Source: Saturnia japonica
Taxonomy: Eukaryota; Arthropoda; Insecta; Lepidoptera; Saturniidae
NCBI GenBank assembly: GCA_033032175.1
Contig: CM065320.1
Coordinates: forward strand, 10,602,001 to 10,666,000
Direction: 5' to 3'
DNA length: 64,000 nucleotides
Positions within the stretch are counted from its first letter, which is position 1, and the number at the start of each line of letters is the position of its first letter. Below, piece by piece: positions 12,269 through 22,634 of this stretch. A program made the translations under genes and the position numbers. Under the pieces are notes generated by a model, which had not been told where the DNA came from, searched no databases, and saw only the letters and a list, made by a program, of their open reading frames with translations.

Positions 12269-12754
12269 TTAAAACGAATGTGTAACAGCCAAAAATTTTA
12301 TCCACCTCTGGGGCACATCGCACCCGCGAAAGTTAAGCACGGGTTAAAATTGTTGGATGAAATTCGTTTATTCGTCCCTATTCGGGTAGGCTCGAGGTAG
12401 GGTAACGAACGATACAATTGGTCCCAGGACGATCTGAGTTTCAGGTTAACTGGCTGCTGTTCCCTTCTAACAATTGCTGACGGAATTAGGCCGAGTATAT
12501 TGTGAAGATTTATAGTAACAAATGTGTTTTATGGATATGAAACATTACCTCTGTGCGGGTTATTAAGTGACCAGACGATAGCTTTGGTCTATACTACGGA
12601 CTATTGATTCCGTGGTTTCCGCACTTTGAAAACTATTACTGGATTGCCGAGTAAAAATACGTCAATGACTATAAATTCAACTTTTATTGATCACTATTTA
12701 CGATATTCACTTGTTACTATCTACTTGTTGACAATGTCTTTATCACTATTTATT

Positions 12755-12918
12755 TTCTTGCTGACTTCTTGAGAACGAATGCGCTTGTCGCTATGTAGTT
12801 TCTTGCCGACTTCTTGATAACGAATGCGCTTGTCGCTATGTAGTTTCTTGCCGACTTCTTGAGAACGAATGCACTTGTCGCTATGTAGTTTCTTGCCGAC
12901 TTCTTGAGAACGAATGCG
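12755..12918. repeat. 45 bp minisatellite, about 3.6 units
   Basis: The phrase TTCTTGCCGACTTCTTGAGA begins at 12755 (with one variant), 12800, 12845 and 12890, a period of exactly 45 bp, with GCGCTTGTCGCTATGTAG between. Units differ by a few substitutions. It abuts the T tract of the first tandem tail unit of the LTR-like element. Confidence 0.9.
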
Positions 12919-13226
12919 TTTTTTTTTTTTTTTTTTAGAACTGACTACACTGTTAGCCTTAGGGGCCCTATCCTAAAACAGAGGAGCCACTGCGGCTTTT
13001 ACAGCTTCACCGGACTTGGCACTTGGTACCTTTTTTTTTTTTTTTGAACTGACTACACTGTTAGCCTTAGGGGCCCTATCCTAAAACAGAAGAGCCGCTG
13101 CGGCTTTTACAGCTTCACCGGACTTGGCACTTGGTACCTTTTTTTTTTTGAACTGACTACACTGTTAGCCTTAGGGGCCCTATCCTAAAACAGAGCCGCT
13201 GCGGCTTTTACAGCTTCACCGGACTT
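12919..13226 (-). repeat. Tandem poly(A)-ended tail units of LTR-like element
   Basis: Two full units (12919-13030, 13031-13138) and the junction with the parental copy (13139 onward) share a T tract, GAACTGACTACACTG, TTAGGGGCCCTATCC, GCGGCTTTTACAGCTTC, then GACTTGGCACTTGGTACC. On the minus strand each unit starts GGTACCAAGTGC and ends in A(n). That start also lies just downstream of the TATA box at 14002-14012. The internal join is at a short CAAGT shared by both sides. Confidence 0.85.
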
Positions 13227-14001
13227 GGGGGCGAGCGCTTAGGGCACTCAGCCGTGAAAGTTTGTGACGACCCGCACGAGGGTGCCAGAGTGGCCGAACC
13301 TCGGCTCGGGCGGTCGTTGCGAATGCGAAAAGGTCGCGATCTAACTAATTCCCTAATCCTACGAGAATTCGAACTAACTAACATATACTCATATGCACGT
13401 TCCCCTCCTTCTGGGAGGAAGGAGTGGACCATGCGTATGTGTATTTAATAATCGGAATGGTTTTTCTACACTAACTAGCGCAAAAAAAGAAAAAAAAGGT
13501 CCCTTACAGAACCTATGTGCCTGTGTGGTGTGCACGTGTGTGTGTTCATACGTGTGTAATATTGTATGTGGGTAGCTAAGTGTTACACGTATAGTGTCAC
13601 TTTGTATCGCGCGGGCGGCTGCCTGACCCAAGGGCTTCACACCGAGGAACGGACCTAGGCTTGGGTTGCCGCTAGAGAGGGTGGACGTGACGGGTGTATG
13701 GGAGCGAAGTTAACCGCCCGTCCTCTGCGGAGAGAACGGTGATTACGCGGGCGTGGGCGGTGGCACGCTCTGTTTGGAGAGACGGTGGCGTAGAACGCGT
13801 TAGCTGTTTCGGTTTGGTCGAGTGGGTCAGTGAATATATTACGCGGCCGGCGTTTTCTCCGGCAGGCGTTGGAATCGGGAACATACGAAGCTGCCGCTTT
13901 TAACAAAGGATTCGCGTGATTCGACGCGGTGTCGAAATAAGAGCGAGAAAGGTGTTTGCCATAGGCATGTATCGAAGGAACACTTGGTACCGCGGCGCGC
14001 A

Positions 14002-14012
14002 GCCTTTTATGG
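14002..14012 (-). promoter_or_regulatory. TATA box of LTR-like element copy 2
   Basis: The minus strand reads CCATAAAAGGC. The sequence GGTACCAAGTG at 13981-13991 lies where transcription would be expected to start, about 25-30 nt downstream. The related 52 kb element has CCATATAAAAGGC followed by GGTACC in a similar arrangement. Function is inferred from sequence only. Confidence 0.5.
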
Positions 14013-14456
14013 CGCTCGACGGGGCGGCAAAGCGGGTCTTGTTGGAGGGGCGACTGTGCGGTGCGAGTACGAAGTCCCCTCCATGGCAAAATGTGTTTCT
14101 TATTATATATATCTCTATTGGTTATACAAAACTATATTCGTGTGTTGAAACTAAAAGGTTTTCTAATAATATAACAATAACTTAAAAATAATACATTTAA
14201 AGGCTATAAATACGATATAAACTAAACATATAGTGCGTCTCCTCGCACTTGTGACGCGATCTCACTCTTGTGACAGGCCACGCCTACTGCGGCGTTTGCG
14301 CTGTTTTCCTGCCATCCTGCACAACCTCTTAGTTATTTTTTTATTGGTAAGTACGGCCAATATACTGTAATGAAAATGTCATATTAAAATTAGTAAATGC
14401 AAGAGTACAAAATATATTAAGGAATTAGCAACCGCCCGCGACTTCGTTAACGTTAA

Positions 14457-15016
14457 TCTCTACAATTAAGTAAAAAATAAGTTAAAAATATTTAAATTGA
14501 AGTATCTGTTTGTAATGTCACAATAACAGCTTTTTACTTTTACTAAATGCAAATGAAAGTATAAAGACCACTTATAACAAAAAAAAAACCATTTATAAAA
14601 TTTTTGTCTGTCTATCTGTTTGATCCGGGTAATTGCGAAACAGTTGAACCGATTTTGACGGGACTTACACAGAGCTGATGTTGGAAGGAGTAATTAGACC
14701 TTTATTTTAGAAAATAATTAGGGTGCCGCGTAAATAAAAAAAACTGGTCATGGTGAATCAATTCGGGCACATAAATGGCTTACGCTGAGTAAACCATAAG
14801 AGATGTATCAAATGAATGTATTACATAATTGTAGACATTAAAAAGACTTACAAATAAATCAGCGAGATCATATTATGCCTATATTCTAAGGAACTTCCTC
14901 AACAAGCATTTTTGTCTTTAAAATTATCGGAAGCGGGAGCAAAATTCACGCGTCACGCGTGTTCCCGATCCATGGCATTCTGTATTCCATGTCAGCGAAG
15001 CTGCGGGTACAGCTAG
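14457..15016 (+). mobile_element. Helitron-like repeat, family A, copy 1
   Basis: The 5' end is TCTCTACAATTAAG and the 3' end is GCTGCGGGTACAGCTAG followed by T. Internal blocks shared with other copies are GTCTGTCTATCTGTTTG, CCGATTTTGACGGGAC, GGTCATGGTGAATCAATTC and CTTACGCTGAGTAAACCAT. A 5' TC and 3' CTAG(T), no inverted termini and no clear duplication fit non-autonomous lepidopteran Helitrons (Lep1-type ends). No coding capacity. Confidence 0.65.
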
Positions 15017-15734
15017 TCTATAGTAATATTATAATCCCCACTTCTCCACGGCAAGAAAACACGTCGCTGAACGCGTAGAGTTTATAAAAATCAGAGCTTC
15101 TTAAAACTTGAATAACTATTTATTGAACGAAGATATCGTGATATTTATTAAGATATAGACCAAGTATCTATGGAGTAATACAAAAAATGACGCGCTAACT
15201 GCTAACCCTCAATCATTTTATTTATATAGATGATATTGATGTTCAATGATGCATCAATAAATGAATTAAGTATTTGTTACAGTATGATATTAAAATCACC
15301 TAGGTTTTATTCACTTATTTCCATATTCAGTAGAAGCCTTTTGAACCTCAATCTGTGTTAAATTTTATAGGTTTCCTCTGAAACTTTTATGAATTTAATC
15401 AACGTGGAAAATTTCACTATCGTTTTTATTAAGAAAGTTTTGGGTAGTGCGATTATTAATAATAATATTATGTTTAATAAATTGTTTTAAGATGACAGGT
15501 TTATTCGTTTTTTAATCTATATCTTATCTTCTATACATATTATAAAACTCAACGTATGTCTGTTCGTTTATGTTCTTTTCACGCCAAAACCACTAATCTG
15601 AATTATATGTTTTTTTTTTTAATTCATAGCTATACTATCTGTCCAGGTTAAAGAATATATTTTGTTAGATAAAGTTACGTACGAAATAAACAGTTTCGAT
15701 AATAGTGAATTAATTCAGAAAAAAGAAGCTTTTG

Positions 15735-16020
15735 GGGCTTACGCTGAGTAAACCATAAGAGATATATCAAATTAATGTATTACATAACTGTAGTTTTTAA
15801 AAAAAAGCTTATAAAAAAAGTTAGCGATGGATGGCATATGTCTATCTTCTAAGGATACCCCACAATAAGCGTTTTTGTCTTTAAATTAACCGTCGGGCGA
15901 CCGCCATGGGAAGTCAGAAGAAGAAGTGAGAAGAAGAAGGTGGAAGTCAGCACGATTCGCACGTATTCTCAACCGACGGCATTCTGTAGTCCACGCGAGT
16001 GGAGCCGCGGGCACAGCCAG
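15735..16020 (+). mobile_element. Helitron-like repeat, family A, copy 2 (5' truncated)
   Basis: It starts inside the family at GGCTTACGCTGAGTAAACC and runs to GCCGCGGGCACAGCCAG, where the terminal CTAG has become CCAG. It contains an AAGAAGAAG-rich expansion near 15915-15945 not seen in other copies. Confidence 0.6.
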
Positions 16021-16031
16021 TATTGAAGTAA

Positions 16032-16300
16032 TTATGGCTCAGTGTTATTGTGTATGGGCACCGCGTCAACCGACGTGAGTTTGATTCCCTGTTATGAGCC
16101 TGAGCTTTCGGTGAAGAAAAACATCGTAATAAAACCATAGCTTGGCTTTTAGCCATTTTAGCTTTTAACCATAGCATGTTTCGGCAGCTGCATTTGTGAG
16201 CCAGTTTCCCCATTAGGTGTATCGTGTCATCATTTTGAGCCACATCGACACTTAAATCTGGTGAGGTTGTGGTCATAATGTTAAACTTATAATACAAACG
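16032..16300 (+). mobile_element. tRNA-derived SINE, family 1, copy b
   Basis: It starts ATGGCTCAGTG (box A-like), then CGACGTGAGTTTGATTCC (box B-like), GAGCCTGAGCTTTCGGTG, CGGCAGCTGCATTTG and GAGCCACATCGACAC. It abuts the 3' end of the preceding Helitron-like copy. The minus-strand 145-codon frame across it is incidental. Confidence 0.7.
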
Positions 16301-16493
16301 ATAAAAAAAAATTGCAGTAAAAGTGAATGTTTTATCATAAATTATTACTGAAATATTTTTGAAATAAAACTTAGGCCATCCCAATTATCTAATAGCTTTC
16401 TCCAAAGGTTCGATTTCTTCCTACTAGGAACTTTAAAGTTATCCAACTATACTTATTTATTTTCGATAATATAGTCACAATTTGAAAGAACTT

Positions 16494-16650
16494 GTGGCGT
16501 AGTGGTAGTAAGTCCAGCCCTACTACTGAGCCGAGTGGTCATGGGTTCGAATCCTGCACTTGATTGAACTAATTGTGTTATGGGCATATTTTGTCAATTG
16601 TATTTCTGGCAGTGGTGTATCAGTTGTTTAGTTTGGAAGTTATGGTTGTG
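16494..16650 (+). mobile_element. tRNA-derived SINE, family 2
   Basis: GTGGCGTAGTGGTAGTAAG resembles a tRNA box A and GGGTTCGAATCCTG is a good box B, at tRNA-like spacing. The flanks do not pair into an acceptor stem and a non-tRNA body follows (GTGTTATGGGCATATTTTG), so this is a tRNA-derived SINE rather than a tRNA gene. Confidence 0.55.
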
Positions 16651-17113
16651 AAAAAAATATGTGTACATACGAATTTAAAAATTTACGCTTAATTAAATGT
16701 GAAGACACTAAAATATTAAACGGTGCTAGGAATTACGGATCTCGAAAAAGAAAGAAAAAAATAAGAAACACGGAAAACAATGTTATTAAAAGTGAGTATC
16801 AAAAACAAATTTAGTAAAAAGTAAATTGTAATTGTATACGTAGTCACACAGTAGCGGCCTGTAAATACTCGTTACCTAAATTACGTTTACTTTGTTTTGC
16901 TCGAGGTTATTTCAGAGAATTTCAACTTGCACCTAATACCGCTTTTCGTATAATTGAAAACACGTACGTCAAAGTAAACCTCACACTTGTGTATATGAAA
17001 TTATAATACTGTCGTACAATCAATAAAGGAGTACAACAAATGGTGTAAATTTTTTATGGTTTTCTAAATATAACGTGTCTAAGTGCACTTATTTTTATAA
17101 ATTATTATACTAT
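16651..17113. other. Unassigned AT-rich sequence
   Basis: No gene or known repeat was recognised. Confidence 0.4.
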
Positions 17114-17114
17114 A

Positions 17115-17590
17115 ACTAGCTGTGCCCCATTGTTTTTATCCATCAACTCTCCACCGCATCGCCAATGTACCCGTGTATATCAATTAACTCTCCATCGCAC
17201 CGCCAATGTACCCGTGTATATCCATCAACTCTCCACCGCACTGCCAATGTACACGTGTATATCAATTAACTCTCCACCGCACCGCCAATGTACCCATGTA
17301 TATCCATCAACTTTCCACCGGACTGCCTATGTACCCGTGTATATCCATCAACTCTCCACCGCACCGCCAATGTACCCGTGTAGTCTATCGTTGTTCTTAC
17401 TTCCCGTACTTGCCTATAGTTTGTCAGATTGTGTAACGTTTATGATTATTGCTCAGCTCCTTAGAACCAAAGTGTAAAATTATACAGTATATAATCTTCC
17501 TCAATAAATAGGCTATAAATTGCAAGAAGAAAATTTCTAATCTAACAAGTAACTTCAGAGATTAACACGTTCAAACAGAAAAAGGAAACA
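17115..17590 (-). mobile_element. CTAG-ended lepidopteran repeat carrying a minisatellite
   Basis: The plus strand starts ACTAGCTGTGCCCC, the complement of the GGGCACAGCTAGT end of Helitron-like elements. After the minisatellite come CTTCCTCAATAAATAGGC and GAGATTAACACGTTCAAAC, phrases common in lepidopteran dispersed repeats of this type. Two overlapping open frames (17130-17477, 17206-17436) are repeat artefacts. Confidence 0.5.
17141..17382. repeat. 41 bp minisatellite, six units
   Basis: Units begin at 17141, 17182, 17223, 17264, 17305 and 17346, a constant 41 bp step. Each contains CATCAACTCTCC or AATTAACTCTCC, then ACCGC and GCCAATGTACCCGTGTATA. The CATCA and AATTA variants alternate over the first four units, suggesting growth by an 82 bp double unit. 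It is embedded in the CTAG-ended repeat. Confidence 0.95.
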
Positions 17591-18269
17591 CTTGAGTTTT
17601 ATAAATTAAGAATAATAAATCTTCTATAAAATACCTGTAGATTAATTTAGTCCTTAAGTAATGACCCAAAAGCTTTTCACTTTACAATTAAGAAAAAATC
17701 TTCAAACTCGCATTAAACTTCGGGGAACTCCAGTCACCGTAAACTTCTTAATAAATTCGTCCATCGGAAACCTAAAGACATTACGCACAGGCTCGGATCA
17801 ACAAAGAGACGCCATTTGAAAGCCGTTCCTTCATCTATCAGAGTGACACGCAATCAAACAATACAATAAAACTTCTCTTCCGAAAAATACTTGAAAATAA
17901 TTTCTCCATTTAAATTCAGGAGGGTGGGGTCTGTGTCGAGTTTGGCGCTAACAAAGGTTCTACGTCGTGAAGGTAATGACTGTTGTGGCAAGGTAACTGT
18001 TTATTCAGTGAATGACATGCAGTGACACTTATCTTACTGAAAGGTTAAATGAAAAAAAATGTACTAGCTTCAATTAGTATGGTAGAATTTTTCTATCTAA
18101 TTATGATTGAATTATTTTTGGGAAATTTTCTTTTTTCATTTTCTTGTATTCTACAGACTATTTCTTTTTCTACAATATACACAAAACTATGGAATGAAAT
18201 ACAGTTTACAAATCTATACAAATAATACAATTAAAATGCCTGCTGGTAATATGATAATAAAAGATTTTT
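17591..18269. other. Unassigned sequence
   Basis: No gene or known repeat was recognised. Confidence 0.4.
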
Positions 18270-18543
18270 ACTAAATGAATATGAAGGTACTCATAACAAA
18301 AGAAAAATCAAATTTTAAAATTATCTTCTGTCTATCTGTTTGTTCCTTCTAATCTCCGAAACGTTTAGACCGCTTTTGACAGAACTTTTACTGGCAAATA
18401 GCTGATGTTATAAGGAGTAAAGTAGGCTACTTTTATTTTGGAATAATAATTAGGGTTCCGTTCAAATAAAATAAACTAACGCGCGCACGTTCCGCTTCGC
18501 CGCATACGAAATTCTATGTGAACGAAGTCGCAGGTACAGCTAA
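18270..18543 (+). mobile_element. Helitron-like repeat, family A, copy 3 (internally deleted)
   Basis: It contains TTTTACTAAATGAATATGAA, CTGTCTATCTGTTTGTTCC, a CCGCTTTTGAC variant and AGCTGATGTTATAAGGAG. It then jumps to CGAAGTCGCAGGTACAGC and ends CTAA. The middle region present in copies 1 and 7 is missing. Confidence 0.55.
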
Positions 18544-19134
18544 TAACAAATACAATAGCCAAAAACGTTGGAACAATTTTTGGGGAAAAATATTATTATT
18601 CCCCAAATATTAAATCCATAACATTATTTAGTATGATTTCACAAAAATACCAAACATAATATCTACTGACATTTAGTATTTTACAGTGAGTCAATATGCT
18701 GTGTGCATTGTGAGAGGAAAAAAAGTTGAAATAACGAAATGAAACAGGCTTATGGAGGGAAGTTTAAAAGAAGCAGCATTTGTTACCCTAAGCCCGGCGA
18801 CCGGCTGTTCTCTGTTACGCAACTTTCTACCATACTATTCCATGATTAGTTTTTTTTTTCGGGCCAGTTTTTACCTACTCATAAATTATATTTATTTTAA
18901 ACAGTTTGCAGAATGTTTTGAATAACTTCAGTTTACTAAGAAGTATTAAACATAAATGTCTTATATAAAAAAATCTGACTAAATTTAAACACAGAATACA
19001 GTATTGTACTTCCTTCTTTGTCTCTTCCATATTGTTAAAAGAAAACAGAACAAATGATGATAATTGCTTATAATTTTAATTAACGTTTATATGTAAGGTC
19101 GAATGTGCTCGTAACAATTGTTTATGTAACTATT
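18544..19134. other. Unassigned AT-rich sequence
   Basis: No gene or known repeat was recognised. Confidence 0.4.
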
Positions 19135-19137
19135 ATA

Positions 19138-19260
19138 ATAGGCAATGACAGCAACGACCGCCGATAGATTACCAATCTCTCTTGTTCGGTGTTGTTTTTG
19201 GATTGAATTGTGGTGATGGTGCTCAGGCACTGAGCCGTCACTATGCCGTAGTAACTTAAA
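19138..19260 (+). mobile_element. LINE 3' tail fragment
   Basis: GCAATGACAGCAACGACC, GCCGATAGATT and TTTTTGGATTGAATTGTG follow the order of the CR1/jockey-type tails at 9.7 and 20.5 kb. Almost all coding sequence is gone. Confidence 0.45.
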
Positions 19261-20409
19261 CGTGGTAAACTTTTAAATATTTTATTTATAAAAAATCAAT
19301 TATTTACTATGGATTTCCTCAAAGTACCTAATGTCTTCGTCAAAAACAAAAAACTTTGTTAAGATTTAGGGAAATAATGATTAATTGTTATTTTTATACT
19401 AGGTTCTAATTTTGTTATCTCAACTAAAATTTGAACACACACATTTGAGATTAATTTAAAATGAAGATTATGATAAGCGTTTAGTTGAAAAAAAAGGATA
19501 AAACAAGATTTCCAAAATATATCGGATGGTGTTTTACTGGAGTCATTATGAATAATGAAAGTTAAATTACATATATTAAAATTTACATGGAAATATCATA
19601 TCAAATCACATGTAATTATAAACGCTCATAAAACAATATTTTTGAATGATTATTGTTAGAGTATACCTAAATGTTACCTACAAGTCACGTTCGTTAGTGC
19701 TGTGATTAGATTGAAACAAGTCCCTGGCGAGAGGATATAATATTATATTAATGCTATTAATTGTACACCAAACAGCAGTATCATTGCTTGTACACGCAAA
19801 TTAGTATTGCCTTTAGGTATCTGCTTTATATAACTTTAGCTATAATAAAGTTAAGAACAAATCATATTATCCTTAAAGACATCAAAGTTTGTAGAAGTAA
19901 TCTTAGGTATATTATATTTTATAGAGTACCAATGAAAGGTACAATTAATATATGTTATGCAAAAACATCTTTACCGTAATACAAAATATAGTTATTAATA
20001 AATTTTATATAATAATATTATCACGATACACTAATATACCTAAATATATATAATTCAGTAAAATCTACTTTGTCTTTAAATAATAATATATTTCAAATCA
20101 TATGCTTCCATCCATCTAGAAGTACATTCCGAGAAATCATGGTTTTTATAAGCTCCGTGACTGTAGCAAATATGCTAAGTTTACGATCTGCTGACTCAGA
20201 ATAGGGCACACAGGCCCTTCAGTCTTCCTTGCATAGCTCAGTATCGGGGTCAGTTCAATATGTGAATGTGAGCAAGATGAATTGCCCTAATTTGTTGTAT
20301 TCCTTATAAGACCCTTTACCTAAGAATATACCCCGTCAATCTGATTTAAAATCTTAGCCCTCATATGTATTTTTCCCTTTTGTTAATACTCTGACGTTTT
20401 TTAAAATAA
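19261..20409. other. Unassigned AT-rich sequence
   Basis: No gene or clear repeat was seen. A 72-codon frame at 19761-19979 has no recognisable feature. Confidence 0.35.
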
Positions 20410-20414
20410 TAATA

Positions 20415-20550
20415 GCTCGGCACATTGATGGTAATTTTACAGATGGAAAGCACAGCACAATCCAAACTCAACGCCGAGAGATCTAAATCCAACGGCGGTC
20501 GCTGTTGTCATGCCAACCTGCATAAATATCTTCTCACGTTATGTTTAAAG
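20415..20550 (-). mobile_element. CR1/jockey-type LINE ORF2 C-terminus and tail
   Basis: The minus strand reads F-K-H-N-V-R-R-Y-L-C-R-L-A, stop, then ACAGCGACCGCCGTTGG and a GTTTGGATTGTGCTG tail. It matches the endings at 9.7 and 54.9 kb. Truncated and non-functional. Confidence 0.6.
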
Positions 20551-21599
20551 AACCCAATGTCGTAAGAAGAAAGGAACACACTGGCCGGGAGAAAGTCACA
20601 AAAAAGATAAGTCATAGAGATCTTTTTAGTTCGTGCCGAGATGGAGGTTACTGCAAAACTGTGACTCCAAAGCCCAGTGTGGGATTTAATAAAACAAAAT
20701 AAAACTTGTCAATCATATTATAATAACGAATACTAATTATATTATATTGTATTATTATGTAAGTATCTATTTACGTAAAACACGATGCCTCTAAATGTTG
20801 TGTTTGTCTGTTTGTTTTAGAAGCCTAATCTGTAAAAACGGTTATATAGTTTGATTATAAAGTGATTCTCATATGACTGACTTGACACTGGCAGAATTCC
20901 TATTTAAGAGATGCCATTTAAAAATAAGTTGAAATTGACTAGCAAACTTAAGATTTGAAGATGGTGAAATTGGACATATAGCGCCAAATATTTCTATTCA
21001 AGTCGCTTTTGTTTCCAGTGATAAACTAGACTAATTTAAATAAGTAAAATTAAACATTAAACACATTTTAACATCTTGCAGTAAACAAGATACTGTTTCA
21101 GTTTATTACTTTATCAATAAACTTCACCATTACTGTTTGCGGCGTGCTTCCTACACTTTGTCTGCGAGTTTTAGTTTTTATAAAATAACTTTCTGACTTG
21201 TTATATCAGCTTTCTTTGTTATAATAAAGACATTAAATACTTTGTGCATCATGCTACTTTACAAAGATACCAAAGAAAAAAAATGTAATATTATTTTTGC
21301 TATTATTATAATATTGATATTCACTATACATATTGTAGTATATATTATTTTGACGATCACTAATTATACAAAAAAATCTTAATTTTTAATAGCATTTATG
21401 TCACTTTTAACTAAACCAGAATCAAACAATGTTTATGTTTGTTCGCATAGAGTTAATGAGGCATTGTTTAAAACTACTGATCTGATCCTAAAAATTATTT
21501 CACTCATAGGAAGCTGAATTAATTCTGAGTGTTATAGATTATTTTTTCATTCCTATTAAATTTTATATTAGAATTCACGCAAACGAAGTGCTGTGTGAT
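20551..21599. other. Unassigned AT-rich sequence
   Basis: No gene or known repeat was recognised. Confidence 0.4.
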
Positions 21600-21604
21600 T
21601 GCTA

Positions 21605-21861
21605 GTTCGTAAATAAAAAAGTCTTATGTATATATCTTCTTAAATCTTCTTAAAGTATATATATGAATCTCGTGTCACGATGTATGTTCGACATAAACTC
21701 CGAAACTACTGACCCGATTATGATCAAATTTCGTAACTATCTGTAATTTCGTCTAACTTAAAATATAGGATAGTTTTTAATCTAAATTATTGACAAATTA
21801 CGGGATGTAAATAAATACTGCGAAGTAACAAACACGTGCGGAGTCGCGGGCACACTGCTAG
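21605..21861 (+). mobile_element. CTAG-ending repeat, other family
   Basis: It contains ACTCCGAAACTACTGACCC and GATTATGATCAAATTTCG and ends GAGTCGCGGGCACACTGCTAG followed by T. This layout is typical of short lepidopteran repeats and the CTAGT end again suggests a Helitron-like origin. No coding sequence. A second similar block, less clear, follows to about 22010. Confidence 0.45.
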
Positions 21862-22634
21862 TATATGCGTATATAGAACTTTTGTGTGCGTCCGTTAGTG
21901 ATCACGTAACTTCGGGACGACCTGACCGAACATATTTGATTCATCGAGATGCTAGAATGCCACGCTAACGCTACGAACGATATGCTAGAACCTGATAGCT
22001 GGTGGAACTTTCTTTATTACCAAATGTTATAATATTTATAATCCAAAATGATTTCATAGTCACAATATATAATTAGTTAGTTAGTTATTAGTGACATAAA
22101 AAAAAACTCTTAACCTAACAGATGGAGCTGTGATCGATCTATTAACTACCTGAAAGGGCAGAACAACGTCTGTCGACCCAACTAGTATTAATATAATAAT
22201 TTAATATAAAAAGTGTGTTGGTTTTAATGTGGTTCGTACGGAATTGCGTTCGAATATATTGTAAAATACTGAGTTATTTAAGTAATACTGTGAGAACGGT
22301 AGCAAAATCATTTTAAGTAAAGAATATTAAGCAGGAATATGTATGTGGCTTTGAAAATATAGTAAATTAAACCTTCAGAACTTAATTAAAATATTTTAAT
22401 GTATTAAATTACTAAGCGAGTGATGTATGCAATGTTTGTTTTCAATTTACGGGCGACGTTCATACGACGACGTCACGAAATTTGCTTTCCATTAGAAATT
22501 TACGAATAAAGTAAATTAGATTCCTCTGACGTACAATATAAAATTATCTTTAATATTACAGGATGGTATGCTTCACTAAAAACATTCATCAAAAGAAATT
22601 ATAGTCATTTAGGAAAATTTTACTAAGATAAGTA

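Larger units (their letters stand above)
12269..14310 (-). mobile_element. LTR-like element copy 2, with tandem tail units
   Basis: On the minus strand a GC-rich part contains GCCATAAAAGGC (TATA box) followed about 29 nt later by GGTACCAAGTG. The region 13835-12940 then matches 4305-4990 of copy 1 closely. After an A tract come tandem tail units, a 45 bp minisatellite, AATAAA words and an end of CACATTCGTTTTA resembling the ends of copies 1 and 3 (CGCCCGTTTTA, GCTCATTTTA). The upstream boundary near 14310 is uncertain and no exact target duplication was found. Open frames of 60-144 codons on both strands share the same DNA, have no recognisable domain and are not called as genes. Confidence 0.5.

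Noticed and set aside
13655..14089. 144-codon minus-strand frame
   Set aside because: Overlaps the TATA box and start region of the LTR-like element, is shadowed by open frames on the other strand in the same GC-rich DNA, and has no domain. GC-rich DNA has few stops, so length alone is weak evidence.
15947..16384. 145-codon minus-strand frame
   Set aside because: It is antisense to the family 1 SINE and a Helitron-like end.
16494..16570. tRNA gene
   Set aside because: Box A and B sequences are present but no acceptor stem pairs and a SINE body continues.
17141..17382. CRISPR-like array
   Set aside because: Units are contiguous 41 bp repeats with no unique spacers, and the genome is eukaryotic.
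17130..17477. 115-codon frame with internal amino-acid repeats
   Set aside because: Pure consequence of the 41 bp minisatellite.
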